From the NCBI GenBank assembly GCA_012932865.1, contig SAXG01000008.1, positions 434,001 through 498,000 of the forward strand: DNA of 64,000 nucleotides, in the 5' to 3' direction. Shown here in pieces: positions 48,101 through 59,354 of this stretch; position 1 is the stretch's first letter; every line of letters starts with the position of its first letter. The notes beneath the pieces were generated by a model, which saw nothing but the letters and a program-made list of their open reading frames with translations, searched no databases and had not been told where the DNA came from. This stretch comes from Amylostereum areolatum. Lineage: Eukaryota > Basidiomycota > Agaricomycetes > Russulales > Stereaceae. A program made the position numbers and the translations under genes.

Positions 48101-49535
48101 GGGCGAACTTCAACATCATCGGTCGAAGCGGCTGTATTCACGAACCAATAAGCACAACATCGTGGCCCAGATCGCAAAACAAGACGCGCGCGAGAACCTC
48201 CTTCACATCGTAGGGAGACGTTTGAACGCCCATATCAAGAAGAAGGATGTTTTGCGCGCTCTTGAAAAGCGTAGACAACGAGCACGGCGTCAGCGTGCCC
48301 CCGCTAAACACCTGCTGCCGACCGAGCCCAACACCCACTACGACATATCTCAAACAGCCACGGATCGCGTGAATATCGCAGCCTGGTTATCAGGAAACGA
48401 GGATGATCCCGCGCTCAAGGTATGTCTGTTTAATCCATTCCCTGGCCCCGTGAATAATGTCACTTTGAATTGCAGAACTATCTTGACAAGCTTCGAGACC
48501 ACGTCCTCGCACGGCTTCTTGGACAAGAATATGACGGCGACCAGCACCAGTTCACGGACGAAGAGCGCGAAACCGTCGTGTTCGTGAGGGACGAACTTCA
48601 CCGACACCAAACCCTCCGTGTCAACTTCACAACAGACGATCTCCGCCGAAAGCTAGATACCATCAACCCACGGACACATGCCGACGTGATGGTCCTTTCC
48701 CCTGATGAAGACGGGTCCAAGGTCCCCTACTGGCTCGCCCGTGTCCTGGACATATTCCACCTGGACGTCATCCATCGCGGGCCCCTCTCTCAGTCGACTA
48801 AAATCCAGCAAGTTGATGTCCTGTGGGTGCGGTGGTTCGGCCTCAACGTTGATTCTGCAACAGCCGGTGGATGGATGAAAAAACGATTCCATGGCTTTGG
48901 ATTTGTTCCCCAAGATGATGCCGACGCGTTCGGCTTCCTTAATCCGGACCAGGTCATCCGTGCAGCATACCTCATCCCAGCCTTCGAATACGGACGCACA
49001 AACGCCTACTTGAAGCCTTCGATCGCTCGACTCCCGCGCGAGCATGATGAAGATTGGAATATGTTCTACGCCATGTGGTACGCCCATTTACGCATGTTCA
49101 TTACTGTTTCTGACACGGCCGATAGTGTTGTTGATAGAGACACGTTTATGCGATTCCGTGGCGGTGGTGTCGGACACCTAGGGACGCGACACCTCAACGC
49201 GGCACTGTTAAAAGAACATCATCGACTCCCGGAGCCAACAATGGCATCAACGGGCAGTGCACTCGACGCCCCATTTGACTCTGACTCTGACGAGCCTCAG
49301 GCGGACAGCAGCATCAGCGAATCCCACAGCAGGAGGCGGCGATGAAGGCGACGAAGTCGACGACGATGAAGATGACGAGGAGGAGGAGGAGGAGGAGGAA
49401 GACGAGTGGGAGGACGTGGACGGTGAAGGGGAGGACGACGTAGAAGTCGAAGAGGACTTGTACGAAGGCCCGGGGCCTGACGGAGGAGAAACCGACGAGC
49501 GCGTGCTCGACGAGGAGGGATTTGCACCCCTCTGA
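45168..49535 (+). CDS. Plavaka-type transposase
   Basis: Large basidiomycete transposase of the CACTA/CMC group. The first exon (45168-45407) encodes a C2H2 zinc finger: CVGCNRSDFTNSRGLRTHQT with Cx2C and Hx4C spacing. After a Pro-rich segment come hallmark Plavaka blocks: TPFEHFWQPGPDEP, WPIYEWYGNQSKYIRCKPTC, FGKPATAAILAHCKREMVHA, RIYPRLLIYSADYPEK, KGLANRLCPRCLV, MFSVDLLHEFELGVWKSIMT, VPTFQRDIIRRF, KLAARDFEDLLQ, AFNLSTYKWHSLADYPDSI, GELQHHRSKRLY, then YDGDQHQFTDEERETVVFVR and VDVLWVRWFGLNVDSATAGG. About nine GT-AG introns give roughly 1,300 residues with no internal stop. The frame carrying the main body stops at 49345, but the family-typical acidic tail (ending LDEEGFAPL) lies in another frame to 49535. 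A weak intron (about 49256-49325) would join them. Confidence 0.88.
49365..49460 (+). repeat. GAG/GAC-rich low-complexity tract
   Basis: A purine-rich run coding for a continuous acidic Glu/Asp stretch in the frame of the transposase's expected C-terminus. Homopurine repeats are slippage-prone, which could matter for the frame question at this end. Confidence 0.75.
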
Positions 49536-49895
49536 AGGTCATGTAGAATCCCGGACGTTGGGGTCCGCGGTTTCGCTGCGTTCACGCCATCTTCCTCCTC
49601 CTACCTCCCTAGGGCTTCACACGTGCACGCAGATGACTCTCGCCCAGGGACTGAAGCAGCACAGTGGGGCCCCTCTTCTTTGCTTATTTCTGTGTGCAGG
49701 TCTTGGAGCTTGGACCCCCGGGCCCTACTGTTTTACATAGTACGGAGCATTACGACAAGGAGGCAGCACCGAGATTACGGACAAGGGATCGTAATCTATG
49801 ACTACACTGTACGCTAGCACCGTACGCCCTGTATACATTGCACACCGGATCATTATATACGTGCACACCCTCGCGGCTGCTTCGATGGCGGAGGA
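49536..49895. other. Right non-coding part of the transposon
   Basis: 360 bp between the transposase end and the right subterminal repeats, presumably its 3' UTR. A short ORF at 49522-49740 has no recognisable family. Confidence 0.45.
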
Positions 49896-49922
49896 TCGCG
49901 AGGGCCTCACGATGCCTCGCGA
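49896..49922 (-). repeat. Right subterminal repeat, inverted partner of 42398-42424
   Basis: Reverse complement matches the left copy at 25 of 27 positions and includes a CTCGCGAG palindrome half-overlapping its end. Confidence 0.75.
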
Positions 49923-49970
49923 GACTCCGCAATGCAAGGCCGGATTAACCGGTGCGGATATGAAGCGCCC

Positions 49971-49990
49971 AGATTTCGGGGGATTTACTG
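49971..49990 (-). repeat. Right terminal inverted repeat
   Basis: Ends ...GGGGGATTTACTG followed at once by AT, mirroring the left end (AT then CAGTAAAACCC). Confidence 0.75.
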
Positions 49991-51445
49991 ATGGACTTCT
50001 TGCCGCCTCTCACTATGATCCTGCCCCTTCCGCCCGTGCCGCACCGCATACTCAAATCCAAGCTTGCCAAGATTCTTCAGACCGCACACATTCCATATCG
50101 CACTGGACAGTGTTGTGCACGGAATCCGTTCCTCGGCCATCGGCATCCTACGTACCACGACTTCCGCGGCTTGACCCCAACCCTTGTCATCGTCGGCAGT
50201 GTGAGACCATCTCCCAACTCCGAATACGGCGTTTGGCACCTTTGCCACCAAAAACAACGGATTGGTAGCCTTCCGAACCGGGCTGTTCTCATGCCCATGT
50301 CTTTCGCGCGGTCAATAATCCCACTCACGGTCAAGCTGTGGCGTAGGATCCCCAGGGGCTTTCTTAATCCAGAGGTCTGGGCACTTTTGGGCGTGCATCC
50401 TGGTGGCACTTTGGACTTCTCTGGGCCATCGATGACATACGCGGCCATTTGAACCTATCTGAACTTCGCTTTCAACCAACATCGACATCATCATGGCCAG
50501 CCTCACACACTGACAACCCTCCCGACTCGGCTGCAGGCGCCAAAATACTAACCCACGAAAGGCCACTCGATTCACCGCAAGATAGCAGTGTGGATACTCA
50601 TACGCCACTAGGATCAATCATTGGGTGGCGCAACTAAAGGTGGCGAGCGAATGCAAAGCAACTTCCCGACAATATGTTACCAGCTTCCTCCCACTCATCC
50701 GCGGTCGATCGCTTGGCACAGGCCTGAGTCTACGGACCGAGCATGCTGCGATCCCGTCTTATGCGCCGAGATGGATGATCAAGGAGCGGCTCTACTTACT
50801 TCATTACATCCACGCATTACTCGCTGTATTTTGTTATCGGCCTGCTGAGAGCGCTCACACGCGTCCATGCAGTTTCGCATCGTGGGTTTTCACTCTCCCC
50901 CGCGCACAATTTCCCGTTGTTCACGGTTCTCTTGCATTGTTCTCCTATGAGATGCTGACTTGGTTAACTTCGAATAGACCTGCTATCATGTTCATATCCT
51001 GTCCGTGTACTCACGTCTCTCTTGCTGGCTTTTGCACGTTGCCTCTGCACCCCATACCTCTAGCAGTGCAAATCAACGGCGTATCCTGCTGTAGCGCCTT
51101 AATCATCCCATGGCGCCCCAGCATCCTGTTTTCTCCAATAATTGGCCTCGTTGTGCATCACCGCGCAACTCCGACAGCAGCGTCGTCACAACGGGCTTCA
51201 AGTTTTGCAGGAGCAAATGACGCGTTTAGAATGCCCCACCCTATGAAACTTCCTCGATACCGAAACCGATCGATGAACTGCTGCTGACTAGCTTCAGATG
51301 CGAACGGTCTTTGGTATTGATGCTATATGCCATCGCTTTCTCGCCGGTTCACAATGGTCACAGCATAGCGCAAACTATGGCACCAACGCATTATACAAAG
51401 CAACGCAGCAACACACACAGAGCACAGTCAGTCCAAAAGACGTCT
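49991..51445. other. Gene-free flank right of the transposon
   Basis: About 1.45 kb without a recognisable gene. Open frames (for example 49991-50452 plus and 50077-50448 minus) overlap on opposite strands and show no motif. It may be old decayed sequence. The right side holds the 3' end of the GMC gene. Confidence 0.4.
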
Positions 51446-53571
51446 CTAACCGCGGGTCCGGGCAGCCTTCATCATGTCGGCGCACTTTTCGGCAACGACG
51501 ACGGCAGGCGCCATCGTGTGCGTCGCGATCATCTCGGGGAAGACAGACGTATCGCAAACGCGAAGACCGCGTATACCGTGGACCTTCAGCTCCGCATCGA
51601 CCACCCCAGGGCGCGCGTCGTCCGACCCCGGGCCCATGCGGCACGTGGAGGCGTAGTGGTACGACGTGCGCAGATGGGTTCGGACGAACTTGTCTATGTC
51701 GGCGTCGTTCTCCGTCTCGGGGACCTGCATGTTCTGGAGAGGGTAGCCGCGCCTGCGGATCTCCTCGCCGAGCCGGAGCGCCAGCCGCACGCCCTTGCGC
51801 ATCACCTCGTAGTCGTGCGGGTGGGTCATGAAGCCCAGGTCGACGTCGGGACGCGCGCGGGGGTTGCTGGACGCGACGAGCACGGAGCCGGACGATTGGG
51901 GCCGGACGAGCGCGACGAGGAGGGAAAAGACGCCTTTGCCTGCGACCGCGACGTCGGAACAGCTGTGCGCGATGGGCATGATCTCGATGTCGGGGAGATT
52001 GGCGGGCACGGCGGAGTCGAGGTCGCGCGCGTCCGTCGCGGCGGCGATCTCCGAGCGTTCGTTGAGCAGACGGCTGGGGACGAATATCGAGGTCTGCATG
52101 AACGGCGCGGCGAACAGACCGGCGCCGGTGACGAGGTATTTGAGGAGCTCCTGGATGGCTTTGAGAGGGCTGGACTCCAGCCCGTGGAGGGAGTCGTCGA
52201 GGGGGGGTTGGTACATGACCGGGACTCCGATGTGGTCTTGCTTCCCCGTGAATGAGAAACGGGTGAGGATGCGAGACAGCGAGCTCACGAACCAGGTTAC
52301 ATCCGACGCCTGGGAGATCGAGAACGACCGGTATTCGTTTCGCCTGCAGGTGCTCTCTTGGACCGACGCCGCTGGGTGCATAGAAGTAAAAAGAGTGTTT
52401 GAGGGATGGAAGAAAACAACCAGAGCGTACCTAAGCTGCAGAACCTGTGGAGACCCAAGCGCTCCGGCACAGAGCACGATCTCCCGCCGAGCCCTAGCGA
52501 AGTAGCGTTGGCCAGCCTCCTTGAAGTCGACCGCTTCGAAATGCACTCCAGTGGCACAAATACCGTTGTCGGTGGAGAATTCGACGCGGGTGACCAGCGT
52601 GTTCGTGCACATCTTCAGGCGATCCTTGCGATCCTGGGCGAGTTTGGGCGGTAAGAAGGCGCGGTCCGTGGAGCACCTGTAAGAGGCCTTGTCGATGCAT
52701 ACATCAAGCGTGGCAAAGCCGACGGTTGGAGCCTTTGGGGAATTGATGTCGGAGACTGCGGGGATTCCGACAGCCTTTGTAGCGGGTCCAAGGCTAGTAC
52801 GGACGTTAGATGTGGGCCACAAGTTCGGGCAACAACACCAACTGGGACAAAACCTGGTAAGGTGGTTTGGTAAATGTTTGGTTTTGCCAAGGGCCTACGA
52901 TACATGTTATGAGTCACGACATCGATCGCATCATGAGGGTAACTTACCTCGATTACCACGAAAGCTCGATGCAGGTTGACTGAGAGATGATTCGGATTTG
53001 ACGAAGTATGGTACGAGATCATGGTATCCCCAGCCTTGATTTCCCAAAGCTTCCCAGCTATTCCAATCTCCAGGAGCCCCTGGCAGATGAATAGACCGTT
53101 ATTTCCCAGACGTTGCGACGTTCGAACGGATAGCTGACCTCGCGTGTAAACCATGGCATTGACCCGTGAAGCTCCACCGAGACACTCGCCACGAACGACC
53201 TCGAGGCAGCGTTCGTCGACGCAGGGCATGGGAAGAGCGAACCAGCGCGCCGCCGGCGTATGCTTACGGAAAAGGTCGGCGGAAATGACGGGAACTTTGG
53301 ATGCCCAGTCGTCCATCACGCCGCCACGTTCGATGAGCAGGACCGTGACGCCATGATCCTCGCTGAGGCGAGAAGCAAGGACACAGCCTGCGGTCCCACC
53401 TGAAAAAAGAGTGAGCAGGTTTAAAATGAGAAGGACTGCAAAAGTCGAACCGCCGACGATTATGTAGTCGTAGGTATGCCCTTCTTCGACGAGATGGGGA
53501 TCGATGGGAGTCGGAGTGCCTACGTCCTGGGGGCGAAGCTCGGGAATGGGGTGCTGAGAGAAGGGCCACAT
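51446..53571 (-). CDS. GMC-family FAD-dependent oxidoreductase (choline/alcohol-dehydrogenase-like)
   Basis: ATG 53571 gives MWPFSQHPIPELRPQDVGTP, with no signal peptide, then YDYIIVGG, an intron, and GTAGCVLASRLSEDHGVTVL, forming the dinucleotide motif GGGTAGC. LLIERGGVMDDWASKVP and RGECLGGASRVNAMVYTRG are the GMC signature 1 region. GAGALGSPQVLQL (as CAGALGSPQVLQL here) is signature 2. Short exons restore GVGPREHLQAKRIPVVLDLP, GVGCNL and QDHIGVPVMYQPP. The C-terminus has SYHYASTCRMGPGSDD with the catalytic His region and THTMAPAVVVAEKCADMM with the second active-site His. The total is about 600 residues. The substrate cannot be predicted: relatives include choline dehydrogenases, aryl-alcohol oxidases and glucose oxidases. 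Lack of a signal peptide argues against a secreted ligninolytic oxidase. Confidence 0.9.
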
Positions 53572-53895
53572 GAGAGCGGAGAGAAGAGCGGGTTAAGGTG
53601 AGCGCACCTATGGGCCACACCGTTATCGTAGGGTTTTCATAGCATCGAGTCTGGGCATCGCGGCTGATGGAAGCTCTGGGAGTCGATATGGTCGTTTGGT
53701 GGTAGACGTTGGGACCCAATTTCCCGTACAGCGTTTCACGGCTTTCGCGGCCTGTTCCGGGCCAACAGGTCGGCGGCCAGCGCCAGGATGCCGGGATACT
53801 TACATACAGGCTACAGCCTGTTCGTTGGCGAATTACAACTCTCGATTCACGTTCAACATACAATAGCTGGCCTTGCACAGGATGCGTACGTACTG
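53572..53895. other. Intergenic region upstream of the GMC gene
   Basis: 324 bp between two minus-strand genes: the GMC promoter and the 3' end of the histidine phosphatase gene. No feature recognised. Confidence 0.35.
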
Positions 53896-54759
53896 TTACA
53901 TCAAGGAAACGGAAGGCAAGGGAGCCGGTACCGGCTCCTCGACCTCCGCATCCGCGTTTCTCGCCTGTTTCCCTGCACGCTGGCCCCCCAAATGGCCCAC
54001 ATCCCCGTGAGACTTGAGCACGCCCTTTCCCTCTCCGTCCACCACGATCACCGCCACCGCCGTGTTCCCGACCTTTCCTATCGACACCCCCTCCGCCACC
54101 GCCACCCGCCCGCTGCCGATCAGCCCGCGAACGAGGACCGAGATCCAGTACCCGTGGCTGACCACCAGCACCTCCCTCTGAGTCTCCCTCTCCGAATCCA
54201 AGTCCCCCGATCGTCCCCCTCCCACCACTCCGCCGCCCGTCGACTCACGCTCTCCACGCTCTCCACCCCCGACTCTCCCCCTTCCGCCTCCCTCTTGCTC
54301 GCCTGTCTTCTCCTCTCGATCGCAACGCCTTCCCACTTGCCCATGCACTTCAGGAGGAAGTTTAGCGAATGACCACACACACAAAAGGACGACCACCCAC
54401 CCGCTCGCGCATCTCCGCGCTTTTCACCACCGGCACCGCTTTCCCCCCGTCCACCTGCTTCTCCAATATCCGCTCCATCGTCTGCCAGCCAACCAACCAA
54501 CCACACGACTTCTCAGCTCTCGCTCCCGCTCGCCAAGCTCAACCGACGTCGAACGCACCTCGACCGTCCGCCTCAGATCGCTCGTCCACACTCGCTCGAA
54601 CCTCACCCCCTCCCTCGCGAACCGCTCGCCGACCCGCTCCGCCTGCCGCCGCCCCTCCTCGTTCAACGTGGTGTCCTTCTGCCCCTGTATCACCCCTCCC
54701 CGATTCTCCGCCGTCTCCCCGTGTCGGACGATGTACACGATCACCGACCCTCTCGCCAT
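53896..54759 (-). CDS. Histidine phosphatase superfamily protein (phosphoglycerate mutase-like)
   Basis: ATG 54759 gives MARGSVIVYIVRHGETAENR with the RHG motif holding the phospho-accepting His, then GVIQGQKDTTLNEEGRRQAE, the usual cofactor-dependent mutase/phosphatase loop, and VWTSDLRRTVET. The second conserved His lies in EVLVVSHGYWISVLVRGLIG, after an intron. The region between (GEWEGVAIERRRQASKREAE) contains the expected Glu and an Arg/Glu-rich insertion. The C-terminus ends EPVPAPLPSVSLM at 53896. Fungal members of this class include fructose-2,6-bisphosphatase-like and broad-specificity phosphatases, and the reaction here is undetermined. At least two introns. Confidence 0.82.
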
Positions 54760-55310
54760 CGAAATCGCCTTCCCACTTCTGGCCGGTCGGAAAAAAAGAA
54801 GAGGGAAGCTATGTAAATGTAATAGGATCGGCGGAGGATGCGAGACGGGGCGGCGATTTTTTTCGATGTCGCAAGTACTTATGATCGTGCACTCTTGCGT
54901 CTGCGAAGCGGACTGGTCACGTCCACACGAGGACATGTACCCGATCGATAGCGATGCCTCGTTCCTCTCCCTCCAACCGTCTCCACAGCACGCGACTTTC
55001 ATATATCTAGTAGCACCGAGTCCCTTGTATCAGCGGCTAGTACGTCCATATCCACGCCAAACCATACATGAGATCCACCGACCCAAGCCCGATTCCACAC
55101 CTACATACCCTTCCCCGAAAGCGTTGAAACCCGTAACACGACGTCCATGACCCAAAATACACGATCGAACCATGCAAACCCATTCCATACGACGACCTGT
55201 AAGTAAGTATCACTGCCCCGACGACGCACCATCCACCCCGGAAGATATATGCACGGCGGTTTTCCCTCGCCCCGAGGCAAGACACGTGTTCATAGCGTAG
55301 CATCGTAGCA
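54760..55310. other. Intergenic region between the histidine phosphatase and DOA1 genes
   Basis: 551 bp between two minus-strand genes. Contains the phosphatase promoter and DOA1 3' end. Nothing further recognised. Confidence 0.35.
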
Positions 55311-58300
55311 TCATAGCATCGCCAACACCTCCCGCGCCACCGCCTGTCGCGCCGTGTCCGACGTCGCCGCCAACATCCTTCCTACCTCGCTCACCGGGCC
55401 CTTGAGTGCCGCCGCGATCCCACCGTCCACGGGGTCCGCCCGTGTCCGCGCCGCGTACAGCTGTCCGTACGCAAGTCGCAGAATGAAAGCAAGCAGACAT
55501 AGATAGTGAGCGCGCGGCAAAAAAAGAACGACGAGTGGGGAGGGCGCGTGGCAAGTGAGAGAAAGGGCTACGTACCGTGTTTCCGAGCGCGACCAAGACC
55601 CGGTACAGCGCCTCCACATCCTTCTTCTCCTTTCGCATCACTTGGTCGACCAACGACAAATGCAATCGTCGGAGCACGGGATCTGGTCGCTGGTTCAACG
55701 ACGCCACCGCGAAGCTGCTCGCCCCCCGTAAGTCACACGCCTCAAATACCAAACGAAAGCATGGAACAAGAGAGGGAAAAAAACGTACTTGGACAAAATC
55801 CCCGCATACGTCCTCCTCTGCACTTGCGTCAAGCTCTCGTACTGCACCTCCCCCAAGTTCTCGAACACGCGCGTCGCCCACTCGTCCCCGCCCAAATGCA
55901 TCACATTTGCGATCGCACGCAATGCCAAAGTCACGACCGTGTCCGACGGGCGCGGTCGTCCCGCCGCGAGCCCGGCCACCTTGCACACCGCGCCAAAGAA
56001 GGCAGGCGCATGGCCCGATTGGAGGAGCAGTTCGGGGTATGCGCCAGATAGTACGCGCGCGAGGTCAACGACTGTGTGGATGCGTCAACATCGGTTTATG
56101 AGTGAAAGGTGAGACGAGGGAATCGATGGACGAACCTGCGAGACTGTCTCCTGGTGGCCACCTGTCCAGTAACTGCGCCACGACCTCGAAATGTGGCGGC
56201 GTGAGCGGGTTCGAGGGAGTGTTTCCCGCCAGCAAAAACGACAGGTTCGAGAAGATTTCTTCGATCGCGACCGCTTCTTCGGGGTACATGGCCAACGGCA
56301 GTGTGCTCTGTACATAGTTCAGCCAACGGTTTCCTCCAAAGAGATGGAGGAAATGTGGGAAGGGGGAAGAGACGCACGTTCTCGTTACTGAGAGCCTCGT
56401 TTTGCGCGAGCACCCTTTCGTGCATCCCGTTCAGGTTGGACGTGCCTCTCGATGCGACCTTGTCCGTCTAAGATTGTTCCTACCGTCAGGAAAGAAAAAT
56501 CGCTCGCGAAAGAAGGGTAGGTGAACGTTGGACGCACGAGGGGGAATTGGGACCGTGCGGCAGGCTCAGGGGCGGTCGCAGGGGGGACGTACCGTCCCGG
56601 GCCAGTGAACGAGTCGTTGTAAAGCGACTGGTCCAGGAGTAGTGGGTGCAGAGGGTGTGTATCGCGATCCACCGGTGAAAGGATCCGAAGGATCCGAATA
56701 CGTCGATGCCGAGGCAGGTGCATCTGAAGAAGCGCGGTAGCGGGAGGCACCTAGAAAATGTTCATTTGAATCGACTAGCCGCAATGGAAAGACAGGGTTT
56801 ACTCACCTGTGAACGGGTCTTGATACTCTTCGCCCCCGCCGCTGCCAACAGTAACGCCAGCCGTGTTTTTCTCGATAAACTGGACGACTTGGTCTAGGTA
56901 ATTCATAGAAATGTCGTTCTGCTCCAAGAAACGCTGTGCGGCATTGAAGGGGTTTTCTGGTAAAGACGTCGCTATGAAAACCAGCGCCAGCATTTGGAGG
57001 AGAAAAGTGACCCACCGTTGGCGTTATACGGCAGTTTGAGCGGGGGTACACCGTCTTGGATGTCCACGTCGAAGACATAGTCGTACTCCTTCCCTTGATA
57101 CAGCTGCTTCCGGTTCGACCCAACGGCGTCAACAACTTCGCCGATCTTCTGCCAGGTGCTGCTCATCGCATCCCACTGGCACATCTTATCAGCAACCCCC
57201 TGGCGAAAAGGGCTATATAGACCAACCTGGTGGGCCTTCGACGATCGCGCCGTTCTTCACCATCTTCACCTGGCCGGGTTTGCTTCCTACATCATATAAT
57301 ACAATGACAAATGAAAATGACAAATGACAAGGAGAGGGCGTTACGAACCAGGCTCTGATAGTACTTCTGGTCCCAGGAAGGTCAGACTTGGGCACGTCCC
57401 CAACCATCTGTGATGGGATGGCCTGGCCCGCCACTTGCTCGTCGAAGGTCTTGAGTTCTTCTGCAGATGCGAGACGCGCATCGGATTCGGTGAAAACGCG
57501 CACCACACCGTCGCTTGCGCCGGTGACGATGTCGCCGTTGGGCATGACTGACACGGACCACACGGAGATGGCGGGATGCATCAGTGTTTGTGCGCACTCG
57601 CCATCTATCGGCAATGAGTGTAAGCACAGGAGAATGAAGCGGGGAAAGCCATCTGGACGTACCGCGCCATATCCTCACGGAACGGTCCTCTCCTGCAGAA
57701 ACGCTGTCTCCCAAGGGAAGAGTGGAAAGGCTGTATACAAAAGAGGTGTGCCCGGACAAAGTGTGGATGATATCGCCCTCGAAAGTCCAAAGGAGGATAT
57801 CGCTAGGATATGGTTAGCTGGGGTCCGCTGATGACGTAGAGGGTGCATATAGTCACCTATCATTCGAAGCGGAGGCGAAACCAATGTCGGTGAGGAGCGT
57901 GAGCGCGCGTACCGCATCCTTGTGGCCCTGATAGGAACGGAAACACTTGTGCTGTTTCCAAAGCTTGATGGATTTGTCGGCGGAGCCTGGGAGCAGGAAG
58001 AGGGAGTCGATTCGGGGCACCAATAAGAGGAAAGAGGGAAAAACAGTATACCTGTAAGGTACTGATCATTTCCGACGACGAGAACGGCCCAGACGGATTG
58101 GGAGTGGCCCTTGAGATCGTACTTGAGTTGGTAGTCTTTCCATACTTTGGCAGTCCTTGTGTGCGGATCCATACAACGTCCAGGGAAACGAGAAAGGTGT
58201 GAGGCACGCACCTATCCCAGGAGCCGGATATGATGGACTGGTCCTCGCCAACGTGGAGGGCACAGACGTTGTCCGTGTGGCCGAGGAGGGTGTGAGTAGG

Positions 58301-58699
58301 TTCTGACCTTGAGGGATCTATGGCCCAGACATTTATGATCGCGTCCTGGCCACCGGTGACGGCCGATCCTGTAGGAGGCGTGAAGAGTTGGATAGAATCG
58401 TGAGAGAAAAGGGACGCACCTTTGGGGGCGTCTGGAGAAGGAGGAAGGTAGGCGACGGAGTTCACGAAGCGGTCGCTGGCTCTGAAGGTGATTGCGGGTT
58501 CGAAAGAGTTTTGTGAAGAGCGGATCCATGCGATCGCAGAGGCATCGCGAGAAGCAGAGATTATGAGATCGTTGTTGGGGGATGTGACCGCTCTGACCTG
58601 AAGGAAGGAGTTAGATCGAGTGCGGGGAGGGAGAGAAGGAAGACGGATGCGAACGTCGTCCGAGTGTGCTTTGAGCGTAGCGGAGAGTCTGTAGGGCAT
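55311..58699 (-). CDS. DOA1: Ubiquitin-binding WD40/PFU/PUL protein Doa1 (Ufd3/PLAA/Lub1)
   Basis: Adaptor of the Cdc48/p97 ATPase that binds ubiquitin and controls ubiquitin turnover and membrane-protein sorting. ATG 58699 gives MPYRLSATLKAHSDDVRAVT and a seven-bladed WD40 propeller: DASAIAWIRSSQ, GGQDAIINVWAIDPSR, HTLLGHTDNVCALHVGEDQS, AKVWKDYQLKYDLKGHSQSV, IKLWK..., DILLWTFEGDIIHTLSGHTS, SAGEDRSVRIWRDGECAQTL, VTGASDGVVRVFTES. The PFU domain follows with YDYVFDVDIQDGVPPLKLPY and NPFNAAQRFLEQNDI. A Pro/Ser linker (about 56560-56760) leads to the armadillo-like PUL domain: YPEEAVAIEEIFSNLSFLLA, ALRAIANVMHLGGDEW, RRLHLSLVDQVMRKEKKDVE and the end AREVLAML at 55311. About fifteen introns. Domain order and length are as in the family. 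Confidence 0.95.
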
Positions 58700-59354
58700 A
58701 ACGGGGGAAAGGGACGGCGGCGACGTGGTGGGCGATGAGCGAAGGGGGTCGTGTGTCGAGGGCGATGGTGAGGGGGGGATGACGGAGAGAGAAAAGGAAG
58801 AAAGGCTGTCTGACTTGAAGTCACTACTAGTAAGTCGAATTTCAACCTTTCGAATTGGATCGCCCGTCGGTACATACGACGGTAAAACAAGTACAAGTCG
58901 GAATCGTAATTCCCCTTCGTTTCCTTATCCATTTCATCACTCCTGGTCTCCGTTCTCTTCGACTTCGTCCACCAGCGAAAGCCAAAGTACTTGCAACATT
59001 TGCAATTGTCTCGACTCGCCTCCCATTGGTTCGCACCGATCGCACGCGCGTCCTATCGTGGGAATATATTCCACCCAATAAAGTCTCTTTTACCGACGCG
59101 TCTCTTTTCTCTTCACGCCCTCGCGACTCTCCTCTTCGTCGCCTTCGTCGTCGCCACGGTCGACGGTCCGCGTCGCGGGGCCCTCGCAGCAGATGAATTC
59201 ATGGTGCATGGCATAGACTACTCCTCCGTATCTCCCTGAAGTCGATTTGCACGGCTTTGGGGCTCGTTAGCGTGGTGTACATTCTTTCTTCTTATTCCCC
59301 CCTTTTCCCCCCTTCTCAATACATTTTGTTCCCCTTCTCCTCGATGTTCCACCA
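58700..59354. promoter_or_regulatory. Upstream region of DOA1
   Basis: 655 bp between the DOA1 start and the uncertain plus-strand gene. Short frames only; no family resemblance. TATA-like ATATATT near 59061. Confidence 0.35.

Larger units (their letters stand above)
42379..49990. mobile_element. Plavaka-type (CMC superfamily) DNA transposon, two divergent genes, apparently complete
   Basis: A 7,612-bp element. The left end reads CAGTAAAACCCTCAAAATAT and the right end, reverse-complemented, CAGTAAATCCCCCGAAATCT: 16 of 20 positions agree. Both ends abut an AT dinucleotide (42377-42378 and 49991-49992), consistent with a 2-bp target-site duplication. Further in, a 27-bp inverted pair (42398-42424 and 49896-49922) matches at 25 positions and contains CTCGCGAG-type palindromes. 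Inside are a Plavaka transposase (+) and a companion gene (-), transcribed away from a common 215-bp region. Superfamily placement follows from the transposase. The ends were found by eye, so the exact boundary could be off by a base or two. Confidence 0.8.

Noticed and set aside
48051..48160. Apparent frameshift in the transposase after DNGSTQT
   Set aside because: An intron from GTCAGCTTC to ACGCGCAG joins to GELQHHRSKRLY, the conserved family continuation.
49798..50452. Two overlapping plus-strand ORFs (156 and 153 codons) spanning the right end of the transposon and its flank
   Set aside because: They have no recognised motif and conflict with each other and with a minus-strand ORF, and the first crosses the transposon boundary at 49990.
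52200..52440. Apparent frame break in the middle of the GMC oxidoreductase
   Set aside because: Two short introns (one ending CACCCAG before GGCGTCGG, the next from GTTCGTGAG to GGGAAG) restore GVGPREHL...GVGCNL-QDHIGVPV, so the gene looks intact.
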